This document shows, one piece after another, positions 16,976 through 26,387 of a stretch of 64,000 bases of DNA; position 1 is the stretch's first letter; every line of letters starts with the position of its first letter. A program made the translations under genes and the position numbers. The stretch comes from Thermodesulfobium sp. 4217-1. GTDB taxonomy: Bacteria > Thermodesulfobiota > Thermodesulfobiia > Thermodesulfobiales > Thermodesulfobiaceae. The DNA lies in the NCBI RefSeq assembly GCF_039822205.1, contig NZ_JBAGBW010000004.1, forward strand, positions 1-64,000. Reading direction: 5' to 3'. The notes beneath the pieces are model-generated. The model ran no database searches. It was not told the origin of the DNA and saw only the letters and a list, made by a program, of their open reading frames with translations.

Positions 16976-18484
16976 CTACCTGTCACAAGATGAGTAGCAT
17001 AACTCAAAGCTCTTATTTATTAGCGGAAAATCTGGAATAATATTCTTCGGAATACATATTGGCAAGACCATCCAATTTCTGTGAGAAGCAGAACGAATAT
17101 GAATTCTAAAAATTTTACCAAAGTCGTCAAGCATAACCCAATGCAAGGCTGTACCTCTTGGGGTTTCTGTAATTCCTATGCCTGTATTGGTTTTAATTTT
17201 TTCAAGTAAATCTGTAAAAAAGGCTTTATTATCTAATTTTTTAATATTTTCATAACACTGTTTTATTATCTTGAAAGATTCAATAGACTCTTCATATCGT
17301 TGGACAAACCTACAGTAAACATCTCCTTCAGTTTGATAAGGGATATTGAATTTTAAATCTGGATATACAGAATATCCAATATCTTTCCTGGTATCAAAAT
17401 TTATCCCAGAAGCCCTTAATGCTACTCCAGTAGCCCCCATTTCTGACGCTACATCTTTAGGTAGCACTCCAGTGGTAATAAATCTATCTAATAAGAGCTC
17501 ATAACCTCTTATAGATTCGAAAAGCTCTATTAACTCGTGTTCAATAGCATCCAGTTTGACAAACATTTCATCATCAAAGAGCATGCTCCTGTTCAAGCCT
17601 CCAGGACATATAATTCCACGAAGATATCTGTGCCCAAAATATTTAAAGTTTAATTGTTGAAGTCTCTCTTTTAAAATAGCTCCCCTGCTCACTGCAAAGT
17701 GAAAGCCCACACCAGCACACATATTGCCTATATCGCCTATGTGATTGTATAGCCTTTCAAGTTCGAGTATTATCACCCTTGAAAATTCGGAGTATTTAGA
17801 TGTATGCAAATCGTAAATATTTTCAATAGCCTTTGAAAAAGCATAACCATGAGACACAGAGCTAACACCGCACAATCTCTCGATATGAAAAAGCGCATCG
17901 TTTATGTCTAAGCCCTCTAATCTCTTTTCTATACCCCTGTGAGTAAAAAAGAGTTGGGCCTGCAAATTTATCATGTCTTCTCCAAAAACAAAAAATCTAA
18001 AATGGCCAGGTTCAATTATCCCAGCGTGAATTGGACCAACAGGAACTTGAAAAATGCCCTCACCTTTTACAGGGATAAAATTAAAATCTTTAGCAATTCC
18101 ACGATCAACCTTTTTATCAACAAAATCTTTTCTCATTAGGAATATGTCCTTAGGCCAGTCAGGAAAATTGATAACAGGCCTTAAGTCAGAGTGATCAATA
18201 GGTTTTATTCCAAATGTGTCAAATATTTCTCTTTCAAGCCAGTTAGCTGATGGAAAATACCTTGAGATAGAATTATATGAAGACTGATCAGAGTTAACAA
18301 AAAAAGATAATTCGACGATATCACCATTTTTCATAAGAAAAATCGCATATATTTTAAAATTATTGCTAACCGATCTCTCATCATTTGCAAAAATTGTCAG
18401 AAGTTGAGCGCCAGAACTTCTCAAGCTAATAATTTCATTGTCTAAGCTTTCATTTGTAGTGGTAACCAATATATAATTTTTCAT
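16976..18484 (-). CDS. hyfG: HyfG-like catalytic subunit (NuoC-NuoD fusion) with an altered NiFe site
   Basis: 502 residues. Residues 1-125 are the 30-kDa NuoC-like part (WLEREIFDTFGI). Residues 140-502 are the 49-kDa/large-subunit part (GPIHAGIIEPGHFRF, FFTHRGIEKRLEG). In NiFe group 4 enzymes the metal ligands are an N-terminal CxxC and a C-terminal CxxC. Here the N-terminal site reads ERLCGVSSVSH: C205 is kept and the second ligand is S208. The C-terminus reads ELCYSSCDR: C496, then S499, with a Cys at 500. Two of four ligands are thus absent from their normal position. The chain ends two residues after the last Cys, with no cleavable tail. A normal hydrogenase activity is doubtful; an Ehr-like or other redox role is more likely. 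Confidence 0.85.
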   Translation of the reverse strand: MKNYILVTTTNESLDNEIISLRSSGAQLLTIFANDERSVSNNFKIYAIFLMKNGDIVELSFFVNSDQSSYNSISRYFPSANWLEREIFDTFGIKPIDHSDLRPVINFPDWPKDIFLMRKDFVDKKVDRGIAKDFNFIPVKGEGIFQVPVGPIHAGIIEPGHFRFFVFGEDMINLQAQLFFTHRGIEKRLEGLDINDALFHIERLCGVSSVSHGYAFSKAIENIYDLHTSKYSEFSRVIILELERLYNHIGDIGNMCAGVGFHFAVSRGAILKERLQQLNFKYFGHRYLRGIICPGGLNRSMLFDDEMFVKLDAIEHELIELFESIRGYELLLDRFITTGVLPKDVASEMGATGVALRASGINFDTRKDIGYSVYPDLKFNIPYQTEGDVYCRFVQRYEESIESFKIIKQCYENIKKLDNKAFFTDLLEKIKTNTGIGITETPRGTALHWVMLDDFGKIFRIHIRSASHRNWMVLPICIPKNIIPDFPLINKSFELCYSSCDR

Positions 18485-18488
18485 AATT

Positions 18489-19955
18489 TCAAATACCTCT
18501 CATAAAATATTCAACAATTTTTGAAATAATATTTATAGAAGGTGTAAGAAAACAGCCAGTAATTATTAGAATAATAATAGGAATAGAAAGAAAAATATGT
18601 TGCAGACCAATGCGCTCTTTAAACTTAAAATCTGGTCTTTGATTGCTAAAATACATTTTCCCTAAATAATACATAAACGCAGCAAATACGGTAGCTATTA
18701 AAGTAAGATAGACTATACCTGGAAAAAAACCAAATTTTTGAAAAATAGCATACGCGATGTACATCTCACTTAAAAAAAGTCCAAATGGAGGAGATCCAGC
18801 AATAGCTAACAATACACACAAAAATATTATTGAAGTAATTGGCTTTGTTTGACCGATTCCTTTTAATCTTGCAATGTTATTGCTGCCATATCTTTTAACA
18901 ATAGATCCTGTACTTAAAAACAGCGTTGACTTTCCAATAGAATGATTGAACATATGAAGTATTGCGCCAAGCACTCCAAAAAAATTCCCTAAACCAAAAC
19001 CTATCAGAATTATGCCCATATGTTCGACGCTCGAATATGCGAAAAGTCTTTTTATGTCGCGTTGAGTCAAAATAAAAGGTACTGAAAATATCATTGAAAG
19101 AGCCCCAAAACCTAATAGCAGATTACTGGAAAAACCACTGCCAACCGCTGAGGAAAGCAATAAATGATGTCTCAAAATTGCATAAACAGCACAGTTAAGC
19201 AAAACACCTGAAAGAAGAGCGCTTATTGGAGCTGGAGACTGCCCGTGTGCGTCTGGAAGCCATGTGTGCATAGGAAAAATTCCAGCTTTCGTTCCATATC
19301 CAACCATAATAAATATAAATGAAATTTTCATCAAATTTGGGTCCAGATTTTTTCCATATGAAATAAGCTTGAACCAGTTAAGAGTTTCAACGCCATTGAA
19401 TAGTGAGATTTGTTCTGCTTGATATATTAAAATCAATCCAACGAGCGCAAATGCAATTCCAACTGTACAAAGAATGATATATTTCCATGCAGCTTCAAGA
19501 GATGCCCTTTTTCTGTAAAAGCCAACCAGCAATGCTGATATTACAGTTGTTGCTTCGATGGATACCCATATTAAGCCGAGATTTTGACAAAGAACTGATA
19601 AATACATTGTGCAGACAAATAATAATAATAGTACATAAAATGGTTTAACATAACTTTTTTTCATTTCATTTATTTCGATATCTCTATTCACATAGCCAAT
19701 AGATGAAATTGAGCATATAAGGCTGACTATGGCGATTACCAGAACAAATGGGACTGAAAGAAGATCGATAGCAAATATATTTGATAAGAAGAGTATTTTG
19801 CCTGATGTTAAAACATAAAAACATGATATGAATGCCAATAAGCTCATTAATACAATTGCACAAGATGCAATCCATTGAGTTATCTTGGTTTGTTTTGGCA
19901 AAACACAGAAAAAAGAAAATATTATCGGTATTAAAACTATAAATAAGAGTATCAC
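18489..19955 (-). CDS. hyfF: HyfF-like proton-channel antiporter subunit
   Basis: 488 residues, about 14 membrane helices, Proton_antipo_M family (NuoL/M/N-like). Motifs include GTKAGIFPMHTWLPDAHGQSPAPISALLSG with the conserved Lys, and the Glu of VSIEATTVISALL in helix 5. A LFAYSSVEHMGII stretch carries the helix-8 region. It translocates H+ or Na+ when coupled to electron transfer in the peripheral arm. GTG start with AAGGG seven bases before. Four bases downstream of it begins hyfG. Confidence 0.9.
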   Translation of the reverse strand: MILLFIVLIPIIFSFFCVLPKQTKITQWIASCAIVLMSLLAFISCFYVLTSGKILFLSNIFAIDLLSVPFVLVIAIVSLICSISSIGYVNRDIEINEMKKSYVKPFYVLLLLFVCTMYLSVLCQNLGLIWVSIEATTVISALLVGFYRKRASLEAAWKYIILCTVGIAFALVGLILIYQAEQISLFNGVETLNWFKLISYGKNLDPNLMKISFIFIMVGYGTKAGIFPMHTWLPDAHGQSPAPISALLSGVLLNCAVYAILRHHLLLSSAVGSGFSSNLLLGFGALSMIFSVPFILTQRDIKRLFAYSSVEHMGIILIGFGLGNFFGVLGAILHMFNHSIGKSTLFLSTGSIVKRYGSNNIARLKGIGQTKPITSIIFLCVLLAIAGSPPFGLFLSEMYIAYAIFQKFGFFPGIVYLTLIATVFAAFMYYLGKMYFSNQRPDFKFKERIGLQHIFLSIPIIILIITGCFLTPSINIISKIVEYFMRGI

Positions 19956-19957
19956 GA

Positions 19958-20605
19958 TTAGCCCTTCAATTCAGTTAGATTTTCAGTATCTGTCGACTCG
20001 AAAAGACCATGAATATAATTGGTCATAATTCCCATTACGAGAACCCCAACAAGTAAATCAAAAAAGGTTCCAAATTCGAAAATCAGAGGCATTCCATTTG
20101 TAAGGGAGACAGAATATAAAAATATTCCGTTTTCCATAACGATTATTCCTATAATCTGACATAGAAGAGCACGATGACTTAGCATATAAAAACATCCGAT
20201 CAAGATCGACGAAATTGCAAAAAATGAATACCCAGAACTTAAATGAGATGTGCTGAAGAAGCCTGAAGAGTTCAAAACTTGAGAAAACCCAATAAGAAAT
20301 ATCCCTATCAATAAAGAAAGACCCTGTGACATATTCATAGGAACGAGATCGTTTGATCTAAGTTTTTTGTTAACACGAAGGATTATAAAGGGAAGAAAAA
20401 CGACCTTCACACAGAAGGTTAATATAGCAGCGATAGCCGAGTGAAAAAGATTGAAATCATAACCCAAAGAAATCATCGGAATGCCTATCATTAGAATGCT
20501 TAGTGACAAAGACTGCAAGATCAATAAATATACGCTTTTTGTCACATTTCTTGTTTGCAACATCCACAATGCAGATATAAGAAAAATAAAACTTAAAAAG
20601 TCCAA
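19958..20605 (-). CDS. hyfE: HyfE-like membrane subunit
   Basis: 215 residues with about seven membrane helices. HyfE contains a NuoK-like core extended at both ends, and length and position fit. Helices carry ILQSLSLSILMIGIP, SAIAAILTFCVKVVFLPFIIL with a conserved Lys, and IIGIIVMENGIFLYSVSLT with the NuoK-type Glu. TTG start with AGGAGG about nine bases upstream. Two bases separate its stop from the hyfF start codon, so the two are translationally coupled. Confidence 0.85.
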   Translation of the reverse strand: MDFLSFIFLISALWMLQTRNVTKSVYLLILQSLSLSILMIGIPMISLGYDFNLFHSAIAAILTFCVKVVFLPFIILRVNKKLRSNDLVPMNMSQGLSLLIGIFLIGFSQVLNSSGFFSTSHLSSGYSFFAISSILIGCFYMLSHRALLCQIIGIIVMENGIFLYSVSLTNGMPLIFEFGTFFDLLVGVLVMGIMTNYIHGLFESTDTENLTELKG

Positions 20606-20622
20606 AAATATGCCTCCTAAAA

Positions 20623-21528
20623 TTATTTTATAAAATATATTAAAATTGCAAGAACACCCAGTATGCCAGTAGCAAAGAAAAATCCAGGCAATTTGAAAAG
20701 TCTCATCTTAGGAACGATAGATTCAATAAATGCTATTAAAAAGACAGTAAGAAGAAATAATAAAAACTTTATAAAAATAGCCAAAACAAAATTTTCTATA
20801 TTAGGGGAGAAAATACTTACGAATAAAGCAATTAAAATAAATTGCTTTAACATAGATGCATAGTGAAAAATTCCCAAAAGAGGGCCAGAATATTCAAGAA
20901 TCATTCCTTCATGAACCATGCTAAGCTCTAAATGGGTATCAGGATTGTCTACTGGCAATCTTGAAGACTCTGCTATTACAATTATAAACATAGAAATGCT
21001 CAGCAAAATCCCTGGAATAGACCATCCAGATGAAAGCATGCTATTAAGATTATACGAAAGGACACTTAACGAAAGAGCAAACAAGACTATAGAGAAAACT
21101 GGCTCAGAAAGAGCTGATATCATCATTTCTCTGCTAGAACCCATGCCTCCAAAACTCGAACCTGATTCCATTCCAGCCAATGCAATAAAAAATCTCGCTA
21201 CTCCAAAACAATATATAAATGTAATAAGGTCATATCCCGAACCATTTTTAAAACCAAGAAAGGGGAACAAAACACAAGCGCTTAGGTATGAAGCAAAGAC
21301 AATAAAAGGAGCAAAAATGGATATTATCGATGAATTTTCAGAGATTGTCGATTCCTTTTTAAAGAATTTTAAAAGGTCTCTATATGGCTGAAATACAGAC
21401 GCCCCCTTCCTGGATTGGAAATATGATTTTATTTTCCTAATAATCCCACTTACAAGAGGAGAAAAAACCAATGCAATAATAACTTGAATTATTGAAACCA
21501 AAATTAATGATGGATTTATCGATACCAT
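20623..21528 (-). CDS. hyfC: HyfC/NuoH-like membrane anchor subunit
   Basis: 301 residues, about eight helices, NADHdh (NuoH/HycD) family. The cytoplasmic loop RKIKSYFQSRKGASVFQPYRDLLKFFKKE is the quinone/anchor loop of the family. A later loop, ESSRLPVDNPDTHLELSMVHEGMILEYSG, holds the conserved acidic cluster. It connects the peripheral redox arm to the antiporter subunits. The start overlaps the hyfB end by 13 bases. In the complex-I evolutionary scheme this subunit, with hyfG and hyfI, forms the coupling core. Confidence 0.92.
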   Translation of the reverse strand: MVSINPSLILVSIIQVIIALVFSPLVSGIIRKIKSYFQSRKGASVFQPYRDLLKFFKKESTISENSSIISIFAPFIVFASYLSACVLFPFLGFKNGSGYDLITFIYCFGVARFFIALAGMESGSSFGGMGSSREMMISALSEPVFSIVLFALSLSVLSYNLNSMLSSGWSIPGILLSISMFIIVIAESSRLPVDNPDTHLELSMVHEGMILEYSGPLLGIFHYASMLKQFILIALFVSIFSPNIENFVLAIFIKFLLFLLTVFLIAFIESIVPKMRLFKLPGFFFATGILGVLAILIYFIK

Positions 21529-23483
21529 AACAAAAGCACCACCAATGTAATAAATATATATGCAAGATAAAAATGCACATAACCGCTTTGAAGAAATCTC
21601 ATTTTAATAGAAAAATTTAATATAAATTTTCTTATTGGGCTATATAAATAAGTAGTAAATGGAGGCTTTAAATCCTCAGAGAATAAAATATCCAATGGCT
21701 TAGCAGGATTAAGCGTGATCTTTCTATGTGGTCTCAGAAAAAATGAATAAGTTCGCCTTATTGGTTGAGAAAAAGACGCAGCAGTATATTCCATCTTAGA
21801 GTTTAAGCTAATGCCGCATCCCCATGTGGGGACCTTTCTAATCTCAAATAGTCCAAAAATTTTACCAAAAATTATAGATAAACTAAAGAATATTCCAAAA
21901 ATTATAAAAAATAAAAGATTTGTCGTTTGAAAATAGACAACATTAAAATTTGAATCTATCTGTAACAGTATTTTAGAAATATAAAAAAGTATATTGGAAG
22001 CTAATAAACCGAGTAATATACAGCTAAAGGCAAGTATAGCTTCTGGTAGGATAATCATCAGATTTGGCTCCTTTGCATTCTTTGCTTCAGATGAGCGCGG
22101 CAAAGCCAAAAATGATACAGAAAAAGCCTTTACAAAACAAGCAGCAGCAAGTGCACCAGTTAAAATTAATGCTACAGGAGACAATATAGCAAAAAGCTTC
22201 CAGTAAGAATGCGCAAAGTAAGACAGATTTAGCATCGAAATATATATTTGATATTCGCTAGCAAACCCATTAAGGGGAGGGATAGCTGAAATTGCCAATG
22301 ATCCAATCAAAAAAGATAAAGCAGTTTTAGGCATATTTTTTATCAATCCACCATAATGCTCCATATCTCGTGTTCCGATTATTTTACTAATCGAACCTGC
22401 AGAAAGGAAAAGCAAGCTCTTGAAAACAGCATGGTTCAAAACATGAAACAAAGAAGCGCAGTAGGCAATAGCAGCAAAAGTATATAGAGACATTGATGAG
22501 AAAATCGCACCTAAACCGACTCCCATAAAGATTATCCCAATATTTTCAACACTATGATATGCTAAAAGTTTTTTAATATCGTGCTCCATCAAGGCATAAA
22601 GAACGCCGATCAAAGACGATGCTATCCCAATGAAGAGTATAACACTCCCCCACCAGATAGGGCCCACACCCAGCATATCGATTACAAATCTAAAAATTCC
22701 ATATATAGCAGTCTTGATCATAACAGAACTCATCATCGCAGATACATTGCTCGGTGCAGAAGGATGTGCCATTGGAAGCCAGATATGCAAAGGAACAATA
22801 CCAGCTTTTGTTCCAAAGCCTATCAGAAAGCATAAGAAGATAATGGATTTAGAAAACATGCTCATATGCATAGCAGCAATCTTCATAGCATCAAAGCTTA
22901 ATCCATTTGAAAATGTCCCCCAATACAAGAGCCCAGAGATAATAAAAACAGTTCCAAAATGAGTCATAAATATATAAAAAAATCCAGCTTTTCTAACATG
23001 CTGATGCCTGTATTCAAAAGTTACAAGAAAATAAGAAAGAATGCTCATTAACTCCCAAAAAATCAAAAATGTAATCGAGTTAGAAACCAAAAACAAAATT
23101 GACATCGAACAAATAAATAAATTATAAAAAAAGGAAAATTTAGCGATATTGTCGTTTAGATAAGACTTCATGTATTCCAAAGAATATATCATAATCAAAA
23201 AATTGATTGCAGAAAGAATTAAAAGAAAAAAGGCGCAAAGCTTATCAAAATAAAATTGCAGCACTATATTTGGAGCAATAACTAAAAGATTAAACAAAAT
23301 TGGATTTGGCAATAAAAATATAAAAACGCCCGACATAAAACCAAGAGCTGAAGCAGTTAAACCAAAATATGAACCGATTTTCAAAGATAGCGTTTTATTT
23401 TTTGAAAAAGCAAGTGGCACAATTGCACCTAAAATATAAAAACCGACTGAAAGATAGAATAAGATAAAACCTAAATCAATCAT
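21516..23483 (-). CDS. hyfB: HyfB-like antiporter subunit
   Basis: 655 residues, about 15-16 helices, Proton_antipo_M family, first gene of the operon. Conserved signature SFLIFWELMSILSYFLVTFEYR includes the helix-5 Glu. GFGTKAGIVPLHIWLPMAHPSAPSNVSAMMS includes the helix-7 Lys. The C-terminal part has the HyfB-specific WGCGISLNSKMEYTAASFSQPIRR segment. ATG with GGAGTG ten bases upstream. The order B-C-E-F-G-HI matches E. coli hyf except that hyfD is missing, so the membrane arm has two rather than three antiporter-like subunits. No maturation (hyp) or endopeptidase gene is nearby. Confidence 0.92.
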   Translation of the reverse strand: MIDLGFILFYLSVGFYILGAIVPLAFSKNKTLSLKIGSYFGLTASALGFMSGVFIFLLPNPILFNLLVIAPNIVLQFYFDKLCAFFLLILSAINFLIMIYSLEYMKSYLNDNIAKFSFFYNLFICSMSILFLVSNSITFLIFWELMSILSYFLVTFEYRHQHVRKAGFFYIFMTHFGTVFIISGLLYWGTFSNGLSFDAMKIAAMHMSMFSKSIIFLCFLIGFGTKAGIVPLHIWLPMAHPSAPSNVSAMMSSVMIKTAIYGIFRFVIDMLGVGPIWWGSVILFIGIASSLIGVLYALMEHDIKKLLAYHSVENIGIIFMGVGLGAIFSSMSLYTFAAIAYCASLFHVLNHAVFKSLLFLSAGSISKIIGTRDMEHYGGLIKNMPKTALSFLIGSLAISAIPPLNGFASEYQIYISMLNLSYFAHSYWKLFAILSPVALILTGALAAACFVKAFSVSFLALPRSSEAKNAKEPNLMIILPEAILAFSCILLGLLASNILFYISKILLQIDSNFNVVYFQTTNLLFFIIFGIFFSLSIIFGKIFGLFEIRKVPTWGCGISLNSKMEYTAASFSQPIRRTYSFFLRPHRKITLNPAKPLDILFSEDLKPPFTTYLYSPIRKFILNFSIKMRFLQSGYVHFYLAYIFITLVVLLLWYR

Positions 23484-23579
23484 TAAGATAAATCACTCCA
23501 ATAAATCATTAATTTGTTTTTGACAATTTTTCACAACATTTTTTGAAAAAGAAACGTCCAAAGTTTATACCTTTTGTGG

Positions 23580-23690
23580 GCAGCAGTCAATAGCAAAAAT
23601 TGCGACTGTTAAAGGACGCTAACTTCATCCCTAATGAAAACGCTAATTTTGTCACTATGATGGTCGAGTTTTTTGAGTGTTAAGAATCAG
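23580..23690. mobile_element. Possible IS21-like terminal-repeat remnant
   Basis: The non-coding gap between hyfB and the sulfotransferase gene holds two spaced direct repeats with the core ACGCTAA (23616 and 23640, 24 bp apart, similar flanks). A bulged hairpin, CAGTC...GCAA...TTGC-GACTG, lies at about 23583-23609. Repeated short motifs of this kind are typical of IS21-family ends. No transposase gene or fragment remains. The call is tentative. Confidence 0.25.
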
Positions 23691-23734
23691 GTAGAATTTT
23701 TGTAGATAAAAAAATTTAACTTAGATAGTTTCTG

Positions 23735-24649
23735 TTACTTTAGCCAACTGGATAAATCCCTATCTATCAACTTTTGAAGTCTTATTATATCTTCTTTATA
23801 AAAATTTATCAGATACCCCCTCGTATCTTCATTTATCCCATCAGGCTTTATAAGTAATTTTTGCATAAATTCATTTTTTAACTTTATTCTAAAGTTTTTC
23901 GGGAAGAAATTTTTAACTACGGCCTTAAATAGATTTGGCTTATTTAAAAAGTTATACAGAGATCTGTGTCTTGGGATTCCTGATTTGTTATATTTTATCC
24001 CTAAATCATCAGAAACAAATTCTGGATCCACACCTAGGAAGTTAAAAAGCTCTTTCATCAAACCATCAGGGTTTTCTTTGAGATCTTCAAATAAACAGAT
24101 CTTAGTGCTCTTAAAGTTATCAAGATATGCCTTTACTTGATTAAAATATAACCCAACTAACTTATAATGCCACATAAATTCCCAATTATCCCTTATTCTC
24201 TTCTCTTCATCATTAAGTGCATCTTCAAATGATAGATTTTCTCTGCCATCTCGTAGATGATAAATATATGAAGAATAGGCTCTATCAATCGGATTTCTTA
24301 GGATGATAAAAATCTTAACCTCTTTACCTAAATGCTCTTTAATTTTTGGTATCACAGATTCATAATAATATAAGCTGTCCACACTACATTCCCCCAGCAC
24401 CTTTGAGCTATTGACATTCAAAAACAATCTCCTATAATCTTCGAATGTTTTTATAATATCCCTTTCCCCCTCAGAGTCACCAGGACCATTAAAATTTTTG
24501 TGACCAGATATATAAGAAAAAAACTTAGGTTCTTTTATTTTACTCATAAAAACCTGTGGATGTTTTGAAAGATAATGATACAAACTGGTAGTTCCTGCTT
24601 TTGAGGCTCCTACAATTAAAAAATTTGGAAGTTTATATATAGTATTAAT
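23735..24649 (-). CDS. Sulfotransferase (PAPS-dependent), apparent ATT start
   Basis: 305 residues from the ATT at 24649. The 5'-phosphosulfate loop (LIVGASKAGTTSLYHYLSKH) and the EPKFFS segment are canonical for bacterial heparan-type sulfotransferases. The 3'-phosphate motif is RNPIDRAYSSYIYHLRDG. The first normal start codon in frame (TTG, 24583) would cut off half of the P-loop. Upstream of it the frame is open only to a TAA at 24670 and contains no ATG, GTG or TTG. GGTGAG lies seven bases before ATT. The gene either uses ATT or has lost its start. It would transfer sulfate from PAPS to a glycan, next to surface polysaccharide genes. The region 24650-24891 upstream shows only AT-rich sequence. 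Confidence 0.82.
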   Translation of the reverse strand: MNTIYKLPNFLIVGASKAGTTSLYHYLSKHPQVFMSKIKEPKFFSYISGHKNFNGPGDSEGERDIIKTFEDYRRLFLNVNSSKVLGECSVDSLYYYESVIPKIKEHLGKEVKIFIILRNPIDRAYSSYIYHLRDGRENLSFEDALNDEEKRIRDNWEFMWHYKLVGLYFNQVKAYLDNFKSTKICLFEDLKENPDGLMKELFNFLGVDPEFVSDDLGIKYNKSGIPRHRSLYNFLNKPNLFKAVVKNFFPKNFRIKLKNEFMQKLLIKPDGINEDTRGYLINFYKEDIIRLQKLIDRDLSSWLK

Positions 24650-24891
24650 TTTAAACTCACCCTTTGCTATTTAAAATAGATTAAATAAAAATAAAATTAA
24701 CTCGACTAATATTATACGAATAATCTATCGAAAAGGTAACAAATTTTTATATGTGGGAGTGAAGAAATTAGGTATCAGGATTAAATGTACTTTCCTACTC
24801 TAAAACAATCAATATTTCTTAATGTATTTAGACAAATAAATTTATCAATATTTCTCATTTCACATCAAAGTATTTTTGATAATAAAATTCA

Positions 24892-25152
24892 TTAACTTGA
24901 TGGTTCAGGAAAATCAATATTCCCATCTTTACCATCAGATTTTTGATAGTAGAATTGTTTAATTTGATAGTAAAATTGTTTAAACCATTTTATATCAACG
25001 TTGTAAAAATCTAAATATTGGTAAATATCTCTAAGATCAGACCAATCACACCATTGATTGATTGCAATTGTTTTAATGTTTTCAATTGCTTTGTTTTTAA
25101 TTTCATTATCTTGTGAATCTGCAAATAATATAGATATATTTAATATATCCAT
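24892..25152 (-). CDS. Small protein of unknown function paired with the HEPN-type gene
   Basis: 86 residues, mostly helical by composition, with a tandem-like KQFYYQIKQFYYQKSDG stretch. No recognisable domain. ATG with a weak GAAGAGAA upstream. It follows the 397-residue HEPN-motif gene by 41 bp on the same strand, so the two are probably co-transcribed. It could be a partner or regulator, but nothing in the sequence proves it. Confidence 0.45.
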   Translation of the reverse strand: MDILNISILFADSQDNEIKNKAIENIKTIAINQWCDWSDLRDIYQYLDFYNVDIKWFKQFYYQIKQFYYQKSDGKDGNIDFPEPSS

Positions 25153-25193
25153 TGAATTCTCTTCATCTACTTGTGTCTCTATAAAATGGATCT

Positions 25194-26387
25194 TTAGTTT
25201 TTTTCCATTTTATTTAACTTTAATGAGTTGAAATGAGAAATATAACTCTGGAAGATAGTTCTCCAAGTAATATTGTATTGATTACCTGTTAACAACATTT
25301 CAGTATTAAATATTTCATTATCTAGCTTATTATCAAAAAAATCTTTAATTAATTCTATAGGTGGAGAAAAGCATGCTTTTATATCCTTCCAAATATCTAT
25401 CCAGCGGTTTAAACCTAAGAATTTTGAAATCATAATCGCTGTCATATAATAAAGAAGTTCAACAATATTATATGAATCTCTTACTAAATTAAAGAATGGT
25501 GATATAGGCCAAATAAATTTTTCCTTACTATTAGTTCTATTATTAATTCTGCCATGAGCAATAGTATTTCTTGTTTTAATTATATTTTCTACAAAATTAG
25601 AAGTAGTTAAATCTAACATATCGTACTTTTTCAAAAAAAACTCTATTTTAATCCTTAAAGGCAAATAATCTCCAATCAAAACACTCTTAATGGGTTTAAT
25701 TTTCTTATTAATCATTTGTTCAACCTGAAAATTAGATAAATATAATTCTTCGTAATAATTTTGTAGTATATGCTTAATGTTATTTGTTAATTTGTTTTTT
25801 AACCCATCTTTCACACTCTCTCCTAATAACTCAAATATAAGAAAAAAACTCAAAATCGCTTCTTCGTTATATAAATCAGATTCAGAACTCTCGTACTTTA
25901 AAAATACAGCTTTTCGCCACCTATCTAAAAGACTAATAACTGGCTCGTGTTCATTACCAACTCGATCTAATAATTTGATTAAATCAGACGTATAATTTAT
26001 ACCCTCAATATACATATGCAAATTTTGTTTGTCATAAAAAATCGGAGAACATCTCATTAGACTTTCATCACAACGAACTTCACTTAATGGAAGTCCAATA
26101 AAAAAAGTTATAATTCCCTCAACAATTAAAAGATTTTTTCGAGAATATCGAGCTGCTTCCAATATCGGTTCATTTTGTTCCAACTCAAATTTCGTAATTA
26201 TTGTTATCTCATTATGTTTTTCTAATGAATTTTCATTTGAGTTCTTATCTTGTGTTAAAATTTCTTTCCGATTACTGAAAGCTACAATATTTTCAAATTC
26301 AAAATAAATATCAAATTGGATATCAGCATTAAATTCATCACAATCATAATAATACTTACTATATACTGTTCTAGAGATATTTATCAC
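25194..26387 (-). CDS. HEPN/ApeA-like protein, possible RNase or defence protein
   Basis: 397 residues, no signal peptide. The N-terminal half is beta-rich and unrecognised (about 1-150). The C-terminal half is helical and contains ENIIKTRNTIAHGRINN, an R-x4-H motif (RNTIAH) preceded by a long helix. This is the catalytic signature of HEPN domains such as Apea-like ones, many of which are RNases in toxin or antiphage systems. GTG start with only a weak ribosome site. Together with the 86-residue gene it forms a two-gene island inside a glycan biosynthesis region, consistent with acquisition by transfer. The HEPN call is an inference from the motif. Confidence 0.5.
   Translation of the reverse strand: MINISRTVYSKYYYDCDEFNADIQFDIYFEFENIVAFSNRKEILTQDKNSNENSLEKHNEITIITKFELEQNEPILEAARYSRKNLLIVEGIITFFIGLPLSEVRCDESLMRCSPIFYDKQNLHMYIEGINYTSDLIKLLDRVGNEHEPVISLLDRWRKAVFLKYESSESDLYNEEAILSFFLIFELLGESVKDGLKNKLTNNIKHILQNYYEELYLSNFQVEQMINKKIKPIKSVLIGDYLPLRIKIEFFLKKYDMLDLTTSNFVENIIKTRNTIAHGRINNRTNSKEKFIWPISPFFNLVRDSYNIVELLYYMTAIMISKFLGLNRWIDIWKDIKACFSPPIELIKDFFDNKLDNEIFNTEMLLTGNQYNITWRTIFQSYISHFNSLKLNKMEKN

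Noticed and set aside
20918-21391. 157-codon open frame on the plus strand
   Set aside because: It is antisense to hyfC, has no ribosome site or family match, and its openness follows from the codon use of a membrane protein gene.
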